A DNA stretch of 64,000 nucleotides, taken from Symbiodinium natans (lineage: Eukaryota > Sar > Dinophyceae > Suessiales > Symbiodiniaceae). The translations under genes were made by a program, and so were the position numbers. Below the pieces are notes generated by a model. That model had not been told where the DNA came from, ran no database searches, and saw only the letters and a program-made list of their open reading frames with translations. This document shows, piece after piece, positions 44,683 to 56,691 of the stretch; positions within the stretch are counted from its first letter, which is position 1, and the number at the start of each line of letters is the position of its first letter. Location: the NCBI GenBank assembly GCA_905221605.1, contig CAJNDS010002472.1, positions 340,419 to 404,418 of the forward strand. Direction: 5' to 3'.

Positions 44683-45627
44683 TCAAAGTAGGCTGTGGGA
44701 GGCGGAGACCAATCTAAACAGGTGACCTTCGAAGGTGAGGCACTTGTACTTAAGAAGCACCCTCGCATCCTCATGGAACGCTGTTTGGATTTTGGTGCAC
44801 GTGTCCGCAACAAAGCCCTGTTCATCGCAAAGTACGAAAGCCCGACTTTCCAGGTAACCACTCCGTTGCCGCATGTGTTGCACAATTAGTATTTGCAGCA
44901 TTAGGACCGGCAGCATTGGATCGATTGTGAGATTGAGAGGGAGCATCCCATCAGGCGGATTGACAATACAGAGGCGCCTACTAAAGTAAGACCCTACCAG
45001 GACCGGATGCGCCTCTACCATGCGCTCAAAGGAGGGGAAGGCAACAGCAATAAAGACCGTGCCAACAGGCCAATCAACAAGAAAGCTGACTAGAGGGACA
45101 GCAAAAGTCAGTCCCTGGACAACTACTTGGATTTGCACCAGATTGAGATCAAGTCGGAAGGCCATGTTTTCCAGGAGGAGCGGAAGAAGTTCAGCGCCTA
45201 GTTGGGTAGAGTCGAGGAGGTACCACTCTCCGTGCGTGTAGGGTGAGCAACACATGGTGTACTTGAGCATACATCCAAACTCGAGTCCAACTTCAACGAG
45301 GACGAAGGTGGCGATTTGGCCAACGAAAGCACAGGTCGCACCAAGACCCTGCTCGTGAAAGGCGCAGGCCGTTTGGGTGGTGAACTGGTACTCTTGCACT
45401 CGTGGCGCACCGGTGCCATTCTCGGCTGGGAGGGGCCCAGAGGGGCGTTTAAGAACGCCAGGCCAAAAACCATGGTGGGTGGCACGAGCAAGCAGGGTGG
45501 GAGGTGACCTTTGGTATGCGAGAAGAGGTGCATGAAGACGGAAAACAGGCAGACAGGACAGCGAGCTCAACCGAAGAAAACACCTCGTAGCTGCCCAGGG
45601 TGGTAGTGGCAATTCTGCAAGATGCAT
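44683..45627 (-). CDS. Family A protein, main frame, unit 1
   Basis: ATG at 45627, 314 residues. The first about 95 residues are low-complexity and may be a shifted frame. From TTQTACAFHEQGLGATCAFV on, the protein is the paralogue of B (shared GCM-xxxxxC-xP, TQL-xxL, LVDWPVGT, MRxRSGxLExRxFVL). It ends KCLTFEGHLFRLVSASHSLL. It lacks its own N-terminal half, which appears in the preceding frame (45449-46075). Confidence 0.55.
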   Translation of the reverse strand: MHLAELPLPPWAATRCFLRLSSLSCLPVFRLHAPLLAYQRSPPTLLARATHHGFWPGVLKRPSGPLPAENGTGAPRVQEYQFTTQTACAFHEQGLGATCAFVGQIATFVLVEVGLEFGCMLKYTMCCSPYTHGEWYLLDSTQLGAELLPLLLENMAFRLDLNLVQIQVVVQGLTFAVPLVSFLVDWPVGTVFIAVAFPSFERMVEAHPVLVGSYFSRRLCIVNPPDGMLPLNLTIDPMLPVLMLQILIVQHMRQRSGYLESRAFVLCDEQGFVADTCTKIQTAFHEDARVLLKYKCLTFEGHLFRLVSASHSLL

Positions 45628-46075
45628 GCAATGTTACCGGGAGCGCAATTATATACGCCTGCCCGATGTGGCCAGCAAGTACATTATGCCACGCCACACT
45701 CACCGAACCCATAGCGCGCAGAGTTTGCAACCCCCATTGCTGCCACTCAAGGCATCCGCATCCATCTATCTCCCTTAACTGGAGGGCAAGTCCCTTGGAC
45801 CAACAGCGGTGGATAAGCTGGAGAGCAGCCCCAACCAATTCGGAGGACTTTACATCGGCATCCAAGTGTGCACGAATGGAGACCGTGCCAGCCAGCTGCA
45901 TAATGCAAAAGGCGATACTGGACTCCACGGTGCAGAATTTGTTGTCATACGAGAAGAGGCAGGGCGAAGTATGGATGGCCGCCCGAGCAGGTGCTGCATC
46001 GTGGGGCCTGGTGGCATACGTAGCCGAGGGACCCTGCCTATCAGCTCGAAGCGGCACGCCTCCGAGTACCGACAT
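45449..46075 (-). pseudogene. Family A protein, N-terminal half in another frame; crosses the unit junction
   Basis: The frame encodes MQLAGTVSIRAHLDADVKSS, then WQQWGLQTLRAMGSVSVAWH and GHIGQAYIIALPVTLHA, matching the N-terminal half of B. Its first about 33 codons come from antisense-frame helicase sequence across the duplication junction at 45975, so the true start is lost or lies at the Met within. A shift near 45600-45630 separates it from the C-terminal half. Unit 1 gene A is probably non-functional as assembled. Confidence 0.5.
45587..45836. other. 250-bp segment that is inverted in unit 2
   Basis: This segment occurs as its exact reverse complement at 57395-57644 in unit 2, with the flanks in normal orientation. 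The adjacent 45386-45586 (201 bp) is absent from unit 2. Confidence 0.9.
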
Positions 46076-49000
46076 GCGTATAGAATGGCAGCAATCTCAG
46101 GAGGGAGGCGCATGGATGAACAGAGCGAGAGGTTGACAGCCGGTCCGACAATGGCCTTCAGCCCGGCGGCCTGCATGACTGTCTCGGCTTGCTTCGGTTT
46201 GACGATGCTCATACAGAGAATCGATTCCAGCATCGAGACCGCTGAGAACAATACCTCAGACGCTCCAGAGGAACGGGGGGGCTTGCCCCAAGAGGGCATC
46301 TCGCCTTGTCCCTTTTTCCACGGGCCGGAACTTTGGGCCGTTTGCCGCAAAAGGGCCGCAGGCAAGGTGGCTGGCGTGTGGAGGTCGGCAGGGACCGCAT
46401 TGAGGCCACAAATCTTTTGCTCCAACAACTCCGTGACGAAGTGGTAATTGGGTCGCGATCCTCCAGCGGGCTGTCTGTGGTCGCCAATCATGACATCAAG
46501 TGCATGCTTGATGTGCGCCAGAATGGTGTTGGAACCAGGCGTGCCCAATTGCTGGGCTTCATCTCGGAGGAGCAACTCAACATCCTTTAGACGGTTAATG
46601 AGCTGCGAGTAGGGAAAGCTAAGCCTTGCCACAATCGTACCATGTGTCGTGGCTACAAGTAGCCCCCGGTACAAATCGTGCACATCAAAAGGGAGCTTAT
46701 GTGTGTCCTTCTCCTTGTTACCCGGTATGCGAACGATGCGGCTGCGAACAAATTCATTGCTAGCAGTCGTGAGCCTATCAACCGCTTCGACATAGGCCCG
46801 AACCGATTCATTGCCATGAGCGGTGTACAGGGTGAGCCGGCTCGTCAGGCACGCAAGGAGTACTCCGAGAAACGCGCAGGATCGTGTCTTCCCGCTGCCG
46901 GGCGCACCCGTTATGAATACAGAAGTACGATTAGCGGCCAGGCCGTACGAGCACACTCCCAGCAGCGCTGCCAGGTGTCCGTCCGCCCCCCAAAAGGTAT
47001 CACAGAGGCGCGTAAGGAAGGCGGGACCAACCGCGAGCGCAAAGATGCTGGCTCGAGTCCTCGGATCGTGCTCGTTGCTCAACGAGTCATGGGACAGGCG
47101 TAGACACTCCGCATGCCACAGCGCAGGAGTCCGGGCGTCCTCTTGGCCGGGCAGCGGAGAGTCAGGCAGCGTAGCTAACACGCCACTCAGCAGCGTTGGC
47201 GTCCATTCTTTGCGATAGGATTGTTCCTCCGCAAGCCAAAGGTTGAGGAAGCTTTGCAAGGGGTTGGAAGCCCCCGGACCCGCAGTAAGCGATGCCTGCG
47301 CAGCTTGCGTTTCGTGCTTGCCTCTGAAGACTTGGCAGACCTCCGGGTGAATGAGCTGTGCCCATGTGTCGTGCCAGTTCCCTCTCACCACTAGCCCGAT
47401 AAGGAGGACAAGCACTAAATCTGTGAGAAAGCCCGGCAACCACAGTGGCTGCCGGATGGCATCAAGAGGCGAGTCTTCTAGCGGAACGCCCAATGCAACA
47501 TGCTGCCTTTCCCTAGGCATGTGTAACAGAGCATCCCAAAGCGGGGTAGAGGCTCCTCCGGGCAGAACCTCAAGCTGGCTGACTCTCGGCAGTGAGGGTC
47601 GTTGCGCGAATTGGTTGTGCTGTTCATCAGTCAAGAGCAGGGCAGTGGTTATATTGACTGGCTGCATGGCCTTACTTTCTCCAGGGCCGGTGAAAAGCTT
47701 CTTCGGGGCAAGGAGCTCTATAAACATGCCTGGGTAGGCCACATCCCCCTTGTCTTCTCTCAAGGTAACTAGCAAAGCAGTGCCCTTGGCCGGCACTTTA
47801 CCAGCGACAGCAAACCACTTTTTAGCCCAGTCAGGGACATCCGCCAACTCCGGTGTAAGGAGCATGACCGATGCCCTTGGGTAAACTCGATGGAGAAGGC
47901 AGATTGGCCATGTATGCGTGCCGGGCTTTATCGCCACAGGGGTGGCGGCCCGCTTGACCGCAGCTTGCTCTGGGTAGTGATACTGTTCCGAGGGCTCCTC
48001 CTCGATTTCTGCTTCCGAGGCCATGGCTAGAAACTGATAACCCAGCATGTCAACCAGGCGCTCTAACGACAGGTGGGGGAGCCACATACCCAAAACTAGT
48101 TTCATCGTGGGACCAAGTTCATGATACGGGGGCGGCAAATCAGCCAGATGCGGCTTGGCATCCGTCAGGAGGACTTGGGTACAGTCAGCACGGAGACTTG
48201 CAATGCTCCGGTTCTCAGCGGATGGTATCCGGAGAAAAGCCTCCATATCGGGGCGTCTGATTTGCCGTCCCAGCACGGAGTTGATGAAAGTTTTAGACTT
48301 ATCCGAAAGCTGGACAGAGCCACACGCAACCCCCATCAAACCTGCTCGCACTGTGCGATCCATCCGGGGGTCGGCCAAGCCGCAAATCTTTTTAGTCAAT
48401 TCCTTATGCACATAATCCCCCGGCGTGAGCTGGAATAGCTCTTCACTGTGGACAAAGTGACCATAAGAGTGTCCACCACTGCCAAGTGACTCAGGTCCAG
48501 TGAAGTAGTAGAGACGCGCTCCCGCGCCAATCGCTTGCGTCCTTGCTGCCTGGCTGGGCCGGAAGATACAAAGCTGGTCGCTCTCATGATGGACAAGACT
48601 AACAGCGTGCCGCAATTCCGAACCCAGGATATATTGCAGCATGGCCCGTGGCATGGCAACGCCGCCCAAACGTGCCTTGATGTGGACAAAATCGCCCTTG
48701 CAGTCAGGAAGCTTTTGGCGCTCATGCCAAGCGATAGCCACAGCAGCGCCCGTATACGACCCAGCAGAGAAACCCGTAACGCACAGTTTGCACTCGCCAG
48801 CTCTACCCGCGGCGAGGCCCACATGCAGAGCGGTCAGCGCAGCAGTATGTGGCATGTGCAAGTGAGCCAGGGCAGGGCACATTGTCAGGGAGGCTTCTAC
48901 CGAGCTGATTCTAGCACGAACCCGCCGCTGGCAGACCGCATCCTTCGACCTGAGGGTACAGAGCACGTGCCCATAGCTGGGCGGCTTGGGGCAGGAGCAA

Positions 49001-51524
49001 CAATGCATGTGCGGCATTACCGCTGGTCGAAAGCAACAACGGGCGTTGTGTGTCCTCATATCGGACCTTTTGGCCCTGGTTGTCCCGGACTGTTTCCATT
49101 TCTAAGCCAGTGAGTGCATAGGCATTGGCTGTGTGAATGATGCTACCCGACACAGTGGGGGGCGTATTCTCGGCCTTCCCATTCATCCCGCTAATGAAGA
49201 GCGACCGACATTCCCCTGAGGGGGTTAGGTGAGGCTTTGGAGGCGGGTACTGGTAGGCAGGAAAGGCAAAGGCTGCCAGGGCTTGTTGCACACGCATGGC
49301 TAGTCCATCATCCCAGTATTGACTGAGGCCCAACGGCGTGACCTTTATGTCTGCGGCGAAGAGAGGCCACGGCAGATCCGCCTGGGCCAGCCAAGCATGC
49401 GCAGCGGCAGCAAGAAGAGCAAGCGGCCCAGTTGGGGTATTGGGTCGACTGCGCCATTTCGGGCTGGCCCTGCAGGAAGATAGGGCATCTTTCTTCCAAA
49501 ACATGAGGACCCCAGGGAAGAGCTGGAGCCGCACTGGTCCACTGCCCTTTTTCCCAACAGAGGCCCACAGAGGGACGGTGTCCCCGTTGCCCCAGACCGA
49601 CTCGGGTAGAGTAGGCAGCCGTACCACACTCCCCCACTGCGGCAAGATGTTTTTGCCTTTGGCACCATATCCATGCACAAAAGGAGGGGGTATAACCTCG
49701 GCGTATCGGTTCGCCATGAATAAGTCAGGACCAGGTAGGATTGCCAAACGGGAGTGCGAGCCGCCGTAACCCATGAGCAAGGGAAGAAATCCCTGTTCAT
49801 ATGGGCCTTGTCCCCATGTTTTGACCCCTCTGACCTGCCTGACTGGGGAAGCGCCAAACTGGATGTCTGGCTCTGGCCGGCCAGCAGTAAGGTCGGCCGT
49901 TTTCCACGCAACCTCATGTATGTATCTTCCTAAAAGTGCCCACGCAAACACAAAGTCAGAGTGCTTGTGAGCAGTGGTTCCGGCAAGAGGGGTGTTGCGT
50001 AGACATTGCCGATAATGGATCTGGTCCAACGGCACCTGCTCATACCAGGCAATGGAGTGGGCACTTCACTGGGCATGATGACTAGCTGCAGGGCTCGGCT
50101 CAACGCAGTACCAATTGAGGTCACCGCACTAGCGACGTTGCCAGGGATGAGAAGCGAGGGGGCCGGGGATGTTTGTGTCCGGAGTATTCGGGTAGAAGAG
50201 GACCAATCCCCCATTTGCTTCGAGCTGGTCCTCGGACGCACAAACCATGCCAATTGAGTTTGGCGATCGGGCCCCACACGGTATGGACCCGTCCGGCGAG
50301 CAACTCCACGGCGAGGCTGGAAGCGAGCCACAGGGCTGTGTCTCGTCCGTCTCGACTTCCATACTGCCCAGTGACTCCGTCGAGAGGGTATTGGGCAGTA
50401 GATCGAGGACTGCAAACCTTCGCAGCTCTTCTGCCTCCCACCTGGCAGTGAACAAGGTGTCATGGTCAAGCAACATCAAGACCACCCCTGGCGCAAGGAC
50501 TCTGAGGACTGCCAGAATTTCGGGCCCCGCCCACGTAAAGTGCACAGAAGCTAGCCCCGCTTCCTTGGCGTTAACCAAGATGGGAAACCACCTCTCCTTA
50601 AACGGGCCTTCCCACTGCATGCGTGCTACCAAATGCCGGACAAAGTAGGGGAAGTGTGGAATAGACAAGAAGCAGCGACTATCCGTGACTAAGAGCAGGA
50701 CATGGGCTCCTGCGGACTCAGCAGCCCGGAGCTGTGGAAGTAGGCAGGCGGTTCGCCGGAAATGGCTCCCGAGGCCAGTTTCAATGGCAGTACGCCGCTA
50801 GGGGTGGGCTCAGGGAAATTCTGATTACTTTCTAGTGCCTGCGCGAGATCCTCAGGCTCCTGAGGCCCCGGCGCATGGTCAGCACTGAGAGTGCGAAGCT
50901 GGCATATAGCCTGCATTGCGGTCGCCGCAAGGAACTGTGGACCTGGGTGGCTAGGGACCTGCCAAGTGGAGGAATCGGCGGTATGGGAGGGCGAGGACTA
51001 TTATCCGGCCAGCAGACCCTAGGTGGATTAGGTGATGGAGTTTGCCAGGGCCCGGGAGACAGGGCTGTCTCCCTACCCGCTCCTTGTTCGGTGACAACAC
51101 TCGCCCAAGGGGGAAGGTCTATCGCGTCACCAGGCAAAGCACTGTGCGTGGACACCGCTCGCCCCATGAGGGCACTGCTATGCGGCATGATGCCGATGCC
51201 TGGCCTCCATGCATGCAGGAGAAAACAGCGTACCGTGGGTTGCCGGGCGAAGCAGACGGCGTTGCTGTTTCTCAAAAAGGCAGAATGGTCCAGACACAAC
51301 AAGGGTTGTATTTCCGGCGGAAAGTATCGGCACCAACCGGCAGCATCGAGTTCGTGAGGCAGGATGACGCCGGCTTGCATCTGCCTGGTCATTGCGATAT
51401 CACTGGTCCCTAAAGTGGCAAGTGCAGTGAGTTGCCCTCTCCTGGCAACGTGGACTTGGAGCACTTGCGCTCCAACCCGGATCGCGTACGGTTGACAGGC
51501 ATACGACTCCATGGCATCACTCAC
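45976..51524 (-). pseudogene. Giant helicase protein, unit 2, truncated and frameshifted
   Basis: The helicase frame (to 49059) runs continuously from GFSAGSYTG through the former break and into Walker A and B motifs, because unit 2 keeps five C where unit 1 has four. It ends prematurely at the duplication junction after TMQHLLGRP, losing motifs beyond the IV region and the whole C-terminus. Upstream an extra C at about 48920 breaks the frame to the 374-codon stretch 48911-50035. A 4-bp loss at 50042 breaks it again. Deletions of 49 bp (near 50747) and about 98 bp (near 50965) and a 34-bp insertion (near 51290) add further shifts. It is a decaying copy. Confidence 0.8.
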
Positions 51525-52037
51525 CGAACATGGCAGGCCAAACTCATGTGACTACCCCACAGACAGCGGAGAACCACGAGGCAACCTCCAGACACCAAGA
51601 TCCCTGGAAAGCCCATACAAAAACTAGGGAGGGACTCCAGGAAAGGGAGGACCAAACAAAAAAACACAGCACACAGGAGAGAAGAAGCAGAAAGGCGAGA
51701 AAAAACCAGTCAGGAGCGTTACAACCCTCTACACAATGGGTTCCTCGTTCAGTCAGCCAGCCACCCTTAGCTTGAGCCAGGGCACATCCAACGCGCAACC
51801 TGAAAAGGGATGCAGCGTGTCATCGCAGGTGGCTGTTACTTGTGGCTGCAATGTGCTGCATGTACAAAGCAATGACCTGGAGACAATGGCATCCTTTACT
51901 TTGTCCGTGCACAGTAGTAGCACCAGAATGCAGGCGTACCTCGGTTGCTGGTCTGTTTGTAGCGGCAACACAAGGGCCGGCGCGCATAAATCGATTAAAA
52001 TGGAAAAAGGAAGGCACTCTCTACCCTGCCCCGACGA

Positions 52038-52907
52038 CTACTCCGGGAGCTCGATATGGTCCGCCAGCAGCCAATCAGGATCGCTCAGCAATGCAGGCCA
52101 CACCACATGCTCCGGGTCCTTGCCGATAACCACCTGGCGGATTGTGAGGCCGGGGGCCCAGGGGTACTGCGTGCGTCCGTAGCCCTTGAAGGCGGTAAAG
52201 TGTGAGTCTTCGGAAAGGGCTTCTGTGACAGGAGGCACGCGATGATTGCCCCGCACCGAGTAGCACATCCGAAGGTGGTGCTGAAAGGTCTCTACGTCCT
52301 TTCGTCCGCCATAGACTAAAATTCGTGTCTCCCCGCTCGTTGGGGCTGGCAGCAAAGAAGGCAGCCTAATGGGGCCCATGCAAACACAAGCCCGGAAGGT
52401 CGCATGGGCCTCGGAAATTGCAATCTGGTAGGTGATGGTTCCTCCAGAGCCAAGGCCCATGAGATATGTGGGCAAGGAGATGCGAGGGCTCGCATCACGT
52501 TGGACGGCCAGTAGGAGCGGTAGAATTTCCATTGTATACACTGCCTTGGTCCAGGCAGCACCGTCAGGCAGCATCCAGGCAGGCGGTGAGCCTGCTTGTC
52601 CCGCCACAGGCCATGCACAGGCAATGACGGCCTTTTTGAAAGCCAGGTTGCTCCACAGATACTCGATGGCCCCTTGCCAAGGCAGTGGGTGCATATTCTC
52701 CACATAGAAATGTCCACAACCAGGGAGGAGAAGCACTATCGAGTTGGCTTCCCCTGCATCCGCACTCGGCCGGGATACAACAAAGGGGAGGGTTGAACTG
52801 CCATGGCTCGCCGTAATCCAGATTTTTTCACGCCCAGCTACGAGCGGAGGGGCGACCAATGGAGGAGGCTGCAGGTTCTCCAGGCCAAGGGGCTCTTGCA
52901 ATGCCAT
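52038..52907 (-). CDS. Alpha/beta-hydrolase-like protein, unit 2
   Basis: ATG at 52907 (MALQEPLG), about 289 residues. It keeps the likely ancestral middle WTKAVYTMEILPLLLAVQRD, which also appears in the decayed copies at 28-30 kb (WIKVAIPW, VKAAIHDYL positions). The motifs GCGHFYVENMHPLPWQGAI and LPTYLMGLGSGGTITYQIA are intact. Its integrity relative to unit 1 suggests this is the better-preserved copy. Confidence 0.5.
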   Translation of the reverse strand: MALQEPLGLENLQPPPLVAPPLVAGREKIWITASHGSSTLPFVVSRPSADAGEANSIVLLLPGCGHFYVENMHPLPWQGAIEYLWSNLAFKKAVIACAWPVAGQAGSPPAWMLPDGAAWTKAVYTMEILPLLLAVQRDASPRISLPTYLMGLGSGGTITYQIAISEAHATFRACVCMGPIRLPSLLPAPTSGETRILVYGGRKDVETFQHHLRMCYSVRGNHRVPPVTEALSEDSHFTAFKGYGRTQYPWAPGLTIRQVVIGKDPEHVVWPALLSDPDWLLADHIELPE

Positions 52908-53205
52908 GGCGAAGAAGGGGCAGCCTACCCAATTGATGGGGCAAGGTAGAGGAAGACTGGGCAGTCTTGCCTGAGAGCCGTGCCGTCCAGCGCAAAGAAT
53001 GTCACACAACAACAAGCTTGCTCCCAACTTCCCCTGACTCAGCTCCCTTCAGTTGGAGACTACATCAGCAGTATAACATGATCAATGGTTACAACTTTCC
53101 AAATCGGTCAAGACAACAGCATGACAATACAGGAATGCCGCATGACCATGGATAACGACCGATGTACTAGGCCGCCGTTTGTTCCGTATTCGCACAAGGT
53201 CAGCG

Positions 53206-53880
53206 TTAGATGTCACTATCCGAATGCCGATTGTCCTCAAGCAGATGCATGGTCTCTTCATCTAAATGCTCGAGAATGTCGGTAGCAATACGTTCATCGA
53301 GGAAGCACGCTACCCACTCCAGAATGACGGCATTATCATTGGGGACGGCATCGGACATCGCTTGCAAAAGCAAATTGACTTTATCGGCAGTGAAACGCCA
53401 TGCAAGCAAAAGATGCTGCTCCAAATGCGCTTTTATGAGATAAATTGGAAAATCTTCCTGGCGATGCACAATGATTGGCCTGGCCCAGGCTAAAAGGGCA
53501 TTCTGCTGTGGTCCAGGCGGACGCCTGAACATAGCCAGTAACGCCCCGTACTCCTGGGCAAGCGAAAGATCTCGAAGGTGGTGTGCAAGCCAGGCACGAT
53601 GACCTCCAACAGAGTGCGCGAGTTCGGCCGCAGCAACCATGGCGAGGGTCCGTTGATTAGGACGTCCTTGGGCTGCCGAGGCATCGCGGATTCCTTGCAG
53701 TACGAGGAGCTTGGTGAGCGATATCCAGCCAGCACTACAAGTGTGGCCGTGGCCTTCGAGGATGGGCTCGCTGGAAAAGATCTCCGGGTGTTCGTAAGGG
53801 TAGCATCTTTCCCAGTCACTGTCGCCATCTCCATTGACAGCAGTGTAAAGGCTGCCACCAATGACCAACGAAGCAGCCAT
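53206..53880 (-). CDS. Unknown 224-residue protein, unit 2
   Basis: Copy of 41173-41865. An 18-bp in-frame deletion removes QDLRNE; otherwise only two or three residues differ. It starts at ATG 53880. No family is recognised. Confidence 0.55.
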   Translation of the reverse strand: MAASLVIGGSLYTAVNGDGDSDWERCYPYEHPEIFSSEPILEGHGHTCSAGWISLTKLLVLQGIRDASAAQGRPNQRTLAMVAAAELAHSVGGHRAWLAHHLRDLSLAQEYGALLAMFRRPPGPQQNALLAWARPIIVHRQEDFPIYLIKAHLEQHLLLAWRFTADKVNLLLQAMSDAVPNDNAVILEWVACFLDERIATDILEHLDEETMHLLEDNRHSDSDI

Positions 53881-54047
53881 GCCGGGCAGTTAGTTCGGGG
53901 AGGGCAAGCGGGCGCCTGCTCCTGTGAGCCTTGGCGGCACAGAACAAGGGGGCAAGTTAGCGGGTAATACCATCACTCCTTTATGTTCGCGGCTGAGAGG
54001 GCTATGAGCCACAGGAACAAACTGTCAATACATGCGGGGGACTAGGG

Positions 54048-54302
54048 CGTGTGAGTGCGGGCGCACTCACGTACCCAACATCAAATCACTCCCGCACCCT
54101 CACAAGATTCTCCGCAGGTCATACTCGGGAGCAAGGGAGCAACCTGAACGGGAGCTCCTGAGCTGCTTCACCGAGCCCCTGCTCGGAGATTGCAGTGAGG
54201 GGTCACTGCTCGTCAAACTTGTACAGAGAACGCAAATGGATCTACTGCCTTGAGAAGAGATGCAGGTTCCTACACCGCCGTGTGAGTGCGGGCGCACTCA
54301 CG
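54048..54302. promoter_or_regulatory. Pair of directly repeated palindromes, unit 2
   Basis: Copies of the unit 1 pair; here both members have the same GTGAGTGCGGGCGCACTCAC core. The right one lies inside the lengthened C-terminus of the ORF at 54270-54935. Confidence 0.5.
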
Positions 54303-54935
54303 TGGCATGAGCAACTCAACCGTCCTCCTCCACTTGCCCAGTGACTGGGGTCCTGGCCTGGCTAGAGGAGGGAAGAGTAAAGCATTGTTTCGCATTCGCG
54401 CGACACCCAAGTCCATCAATTCCGTAACATGAAGCTGCAATTTGAAATGGGTGCAGTTCACACGCACGACGGGCACAACACGCTGTGTACTGGCGAAGGT
54501 TGACGTCGATGTCACAAAACGCCTGCGCGATGCCCAAGCCCCGATGATACCTCCCCAGCGCCGACAAACAGCAGCCACTCTCGCGGTTTCCCTCAGGGAC
54601 GGGAGGGCAACCCTATAATTCTCGACTCCAGGAGCGACGTGAGGGAGGCGAGTATAACAACAACCCCAATTCGACTGTTGTTGCCGCCAGAGGTACACTT
54701 GTGGAGGCTCAGAGAGGCCTTCGCGCGGCTCTATAATTAACCACAGGCTCAAGCACACAGTGCACGCATCAAAGAGGATACAACGCAATGCATCCAATGG
54801 GCAGTCGTGAAGGTGTCTATCGCTGTGCCTGGAGGCGGGCCCACAGCAGGCCGACGTAGGGCTCAACTGTGAGACAATCACAAGCAGCGGAGCAAGACGT
54901 TCCATATGGATTTGAGGGCTGGATGCCTCAACCAT
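54270..54935 (-). CDS. Unknown 221-residue protein, unit 2
   Basis: Copy of 42301-42921 with the same ATG. One G fewer near 54366 shifts the last about 35 codons into another frame, which ends RECARTHTAV after reading through the palindrome. No family is recognised. Confidence 0.45.
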   Translation of the reverse strand: MVEASSPQIHMERLAPLLVIVSQLSPTSACCGPASRHSDRHLHDCPLDALRCILFDACTVCLSLWLIIEPREGLSEPPQVYLWRQQQSNWGCCYTRLPHVAPGVENYRVALPSLRETARVAAVCRRWGGIIGAWASRRRFVTSTSTFASTQRVVPVVRVNCTHFKLQLHVTELMDLGVARMRNNALLFPPLARPGPQSLGKWRRTVELLMPRECARTHTAV

Positions 54936-55127
54936 GTCAGTGATGCCTTCCTGAGGGGAAGGCGGTGGACTACCTCGGATCTACAGAGTTGACCTGAGCC
55001 AGCACTGCACAGCACCCATGAAAAAGTCCCGCCAACACATTCACTGAATGCAAAACCGCGAAAGCAGTGTGAAACTGGAGAACGAGACCCTCATGCTTCC
55101 AAGGCCAAGCATTAGTGAGCGGGGTCC

Positions 55128-56528
55128 CTACTGCATTTTCAGGAGTATGTTTGCATTCGGAGCAAAAGCTCGGAGTACTGCCGACGCAGGACTCGCAACT
55201 GCCCCTTGTGAGTCGGCCAGGACAAAAGATCGACACTCGAGGTGCCCACTGCGTTCTCTCATCGCTTGCACGCATTTGACCATCAACAGGGACACAGGCC
55301 AGCTACAAGAAGCCAAAACAGGGCAAGGTAGGTCATTCCAATCGCTTGGGTTGAGGAGCTGCAGGTGCCAGGACGGCCAGCCAACAGTGACGGGTGGATG
55401 CGCAGCCCTTACAGCCAGGAGATCATTGTAGGCATATACAGTGAACGGTGTGCCCACCGGCCAATCTACCAGGGCACAGCACGGAGGGACAGGTAGGTGA
55501 CTAAGTTGCGAAACAGCGAAGACCCCAAGGAGATCTGGCTGCAGGCGGTTCGGGCACAAAGCACATAAGGCAGGGAAAAGTTGAGTGGTAAGTTGGAGAG
55601 TATCCCCTTCAAGAGCTTCTTGTCGAAAGGGGGCAACGCACCAAACGATTTGAATCATACAGCCTTGATGTTGAGTAACGCGCACAAGGGTGAGATTGGC
55701 AACAAGGCCAGCATACCTTACCCTACAACGAGAAGCTGCTTCACGGACTGACCAAGGGGCAGGCACGTGACGCTGCAAGGTGGACTGTGTGCGAGGCCAT
55801 AGACTGCCACAGTGGCCCTCTGCCTGCGGGTGAGGAGAATCCATTTGGGCAGGCCAATGATGCTCATGAGCAAGTCGCCCGCCCAGGAGCTGCCTTGCAG
55901 GAGTTTGATTGGCAAAGTCAGCTGTAAACGGTGAACGCAGTCGGAGGAAGCGGAGGCTCGCGAGTGGGAAGTCTCCAACTGCATGGACGTCGTAAGTGCA
56001 TTCGTCAAGAGGCGTGACTCCAAAGAACGCTCCGGCGTGTTCCCCCGTGGGAATCGCAAAGAAGGGCATTCCCCTCAGACCTTCCAAGAGAAGTCGGAAC
56101 CAGTGCGAATTAACTGATGCAAGACAGGCCACAGACTGGATAGCCAATTGGCACCAATGAAGCATGTGCCAATGAAAGTCTAAGCCGCCCGAGACCTGGC
56201 CGATCTTTATTTCTTGTCTTATGCTCCAACTAAGCCAAGCCTGGAAGGCATCAGCGGCATTTTCAGTGCCATGAACACTCTGCAATGGCAGGGCAAGAAC
56301 AACCTTGATGTTGCAGAGATCCACAAGAAGGCGTTGCGCGACTGACGATGTCAGTCTTTGCACAGGGTCCTCTCCCCCTCCGCAAAGAGGAATTAGAGGG
56401 TCATTGCCTAGGACCAGCGTCAAGGCCACCGGGGACAAATCCAAGGACAGAGCTTGCGGCAGAGCAAGAGTACGGGCGTACTCAAGCTGCCTTGGGTCGC
56501 TGTCAAGGCAATCTTCCTCTGTTGACAT
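55128..56528 (-). CDS. Family B protein, unit 2
   Basis: Encodes the same protein as 43119-44519, start at ATG 56528. Differences from unit 1 (at about 55671, 56375 and 56511) fall in third codon positions and are synonymous. This is notable because the rest of the unit has gathered indels and frame changes, so B may be the part of the unit under constraint or recently homogenised. Confidence 0.7.
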   Translation of the reverse strand: MSTEEDCLDSDPRQLEYARTLALPQALSLDLSPVALTLVLGNDPLIPLCGGGEDPVQRLTSSVAQRLLVDLCNIKVVLALPLQSVHGTENAADAFQAWLSWSIRQEIKIGQVSGGLDFHWHMLHWCQLAIQSVACLASVNSHWFRLLLEGLRGMPFFAIPTGEHAGAFFGVTPLDECTYDVHAVGDFPLASLRFLRLRSPFTADFANQTPARQLLGGRLAHEHHWPAQMDSPHPQAEGHCGSLWPRTQSTLQRHVPAPWSVREAASRCRVRYAGLVANLTLVRVTQHQGCMIQIVWCVAPFRQEALEGDTLQLTTQLFPALCALCPNRLQPDLLGVFAVSQLSHLPVPPCCALVDWPVGTPFTVYAYNDLLAVRAAHPPVTVGWPSWHLQLLNPSDWNDLPCPVLASCSWPVSLLMVKCVQAMRERSGHLECRSFVLADSQGAVASPASAVLRAFAPNANILLKMQ

Positions 56529-56691
56529 GCTCAAGTTGGGCCGCAAGGCAACGAGTCGTATAGTGTGGCGGCAGGAAAGTGACGTCGCGGGGCAGCCTCA
56601 GACTCCCATGAGCCAAAGCTCTACTACGCTAGTGTGAGCCAAAAGGCGGCAAGAAGGCGTTACCAATGCAGCAAAGCCAGCCGTCCTAGCA

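Larger units (their letters stand above)
33841..45975. repeat. Tandem duplication, unit 1 (12,135 bp)
   Basis: Matches 45976-57783 almost base for base at about 99% outside indels. The left boundary falls inside the helicase frame and the right boundary just upstream of ORF A. The junction with unit 2 at 45975/45976 shares TGG with both parental boundaries. Confidence 0.95.
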
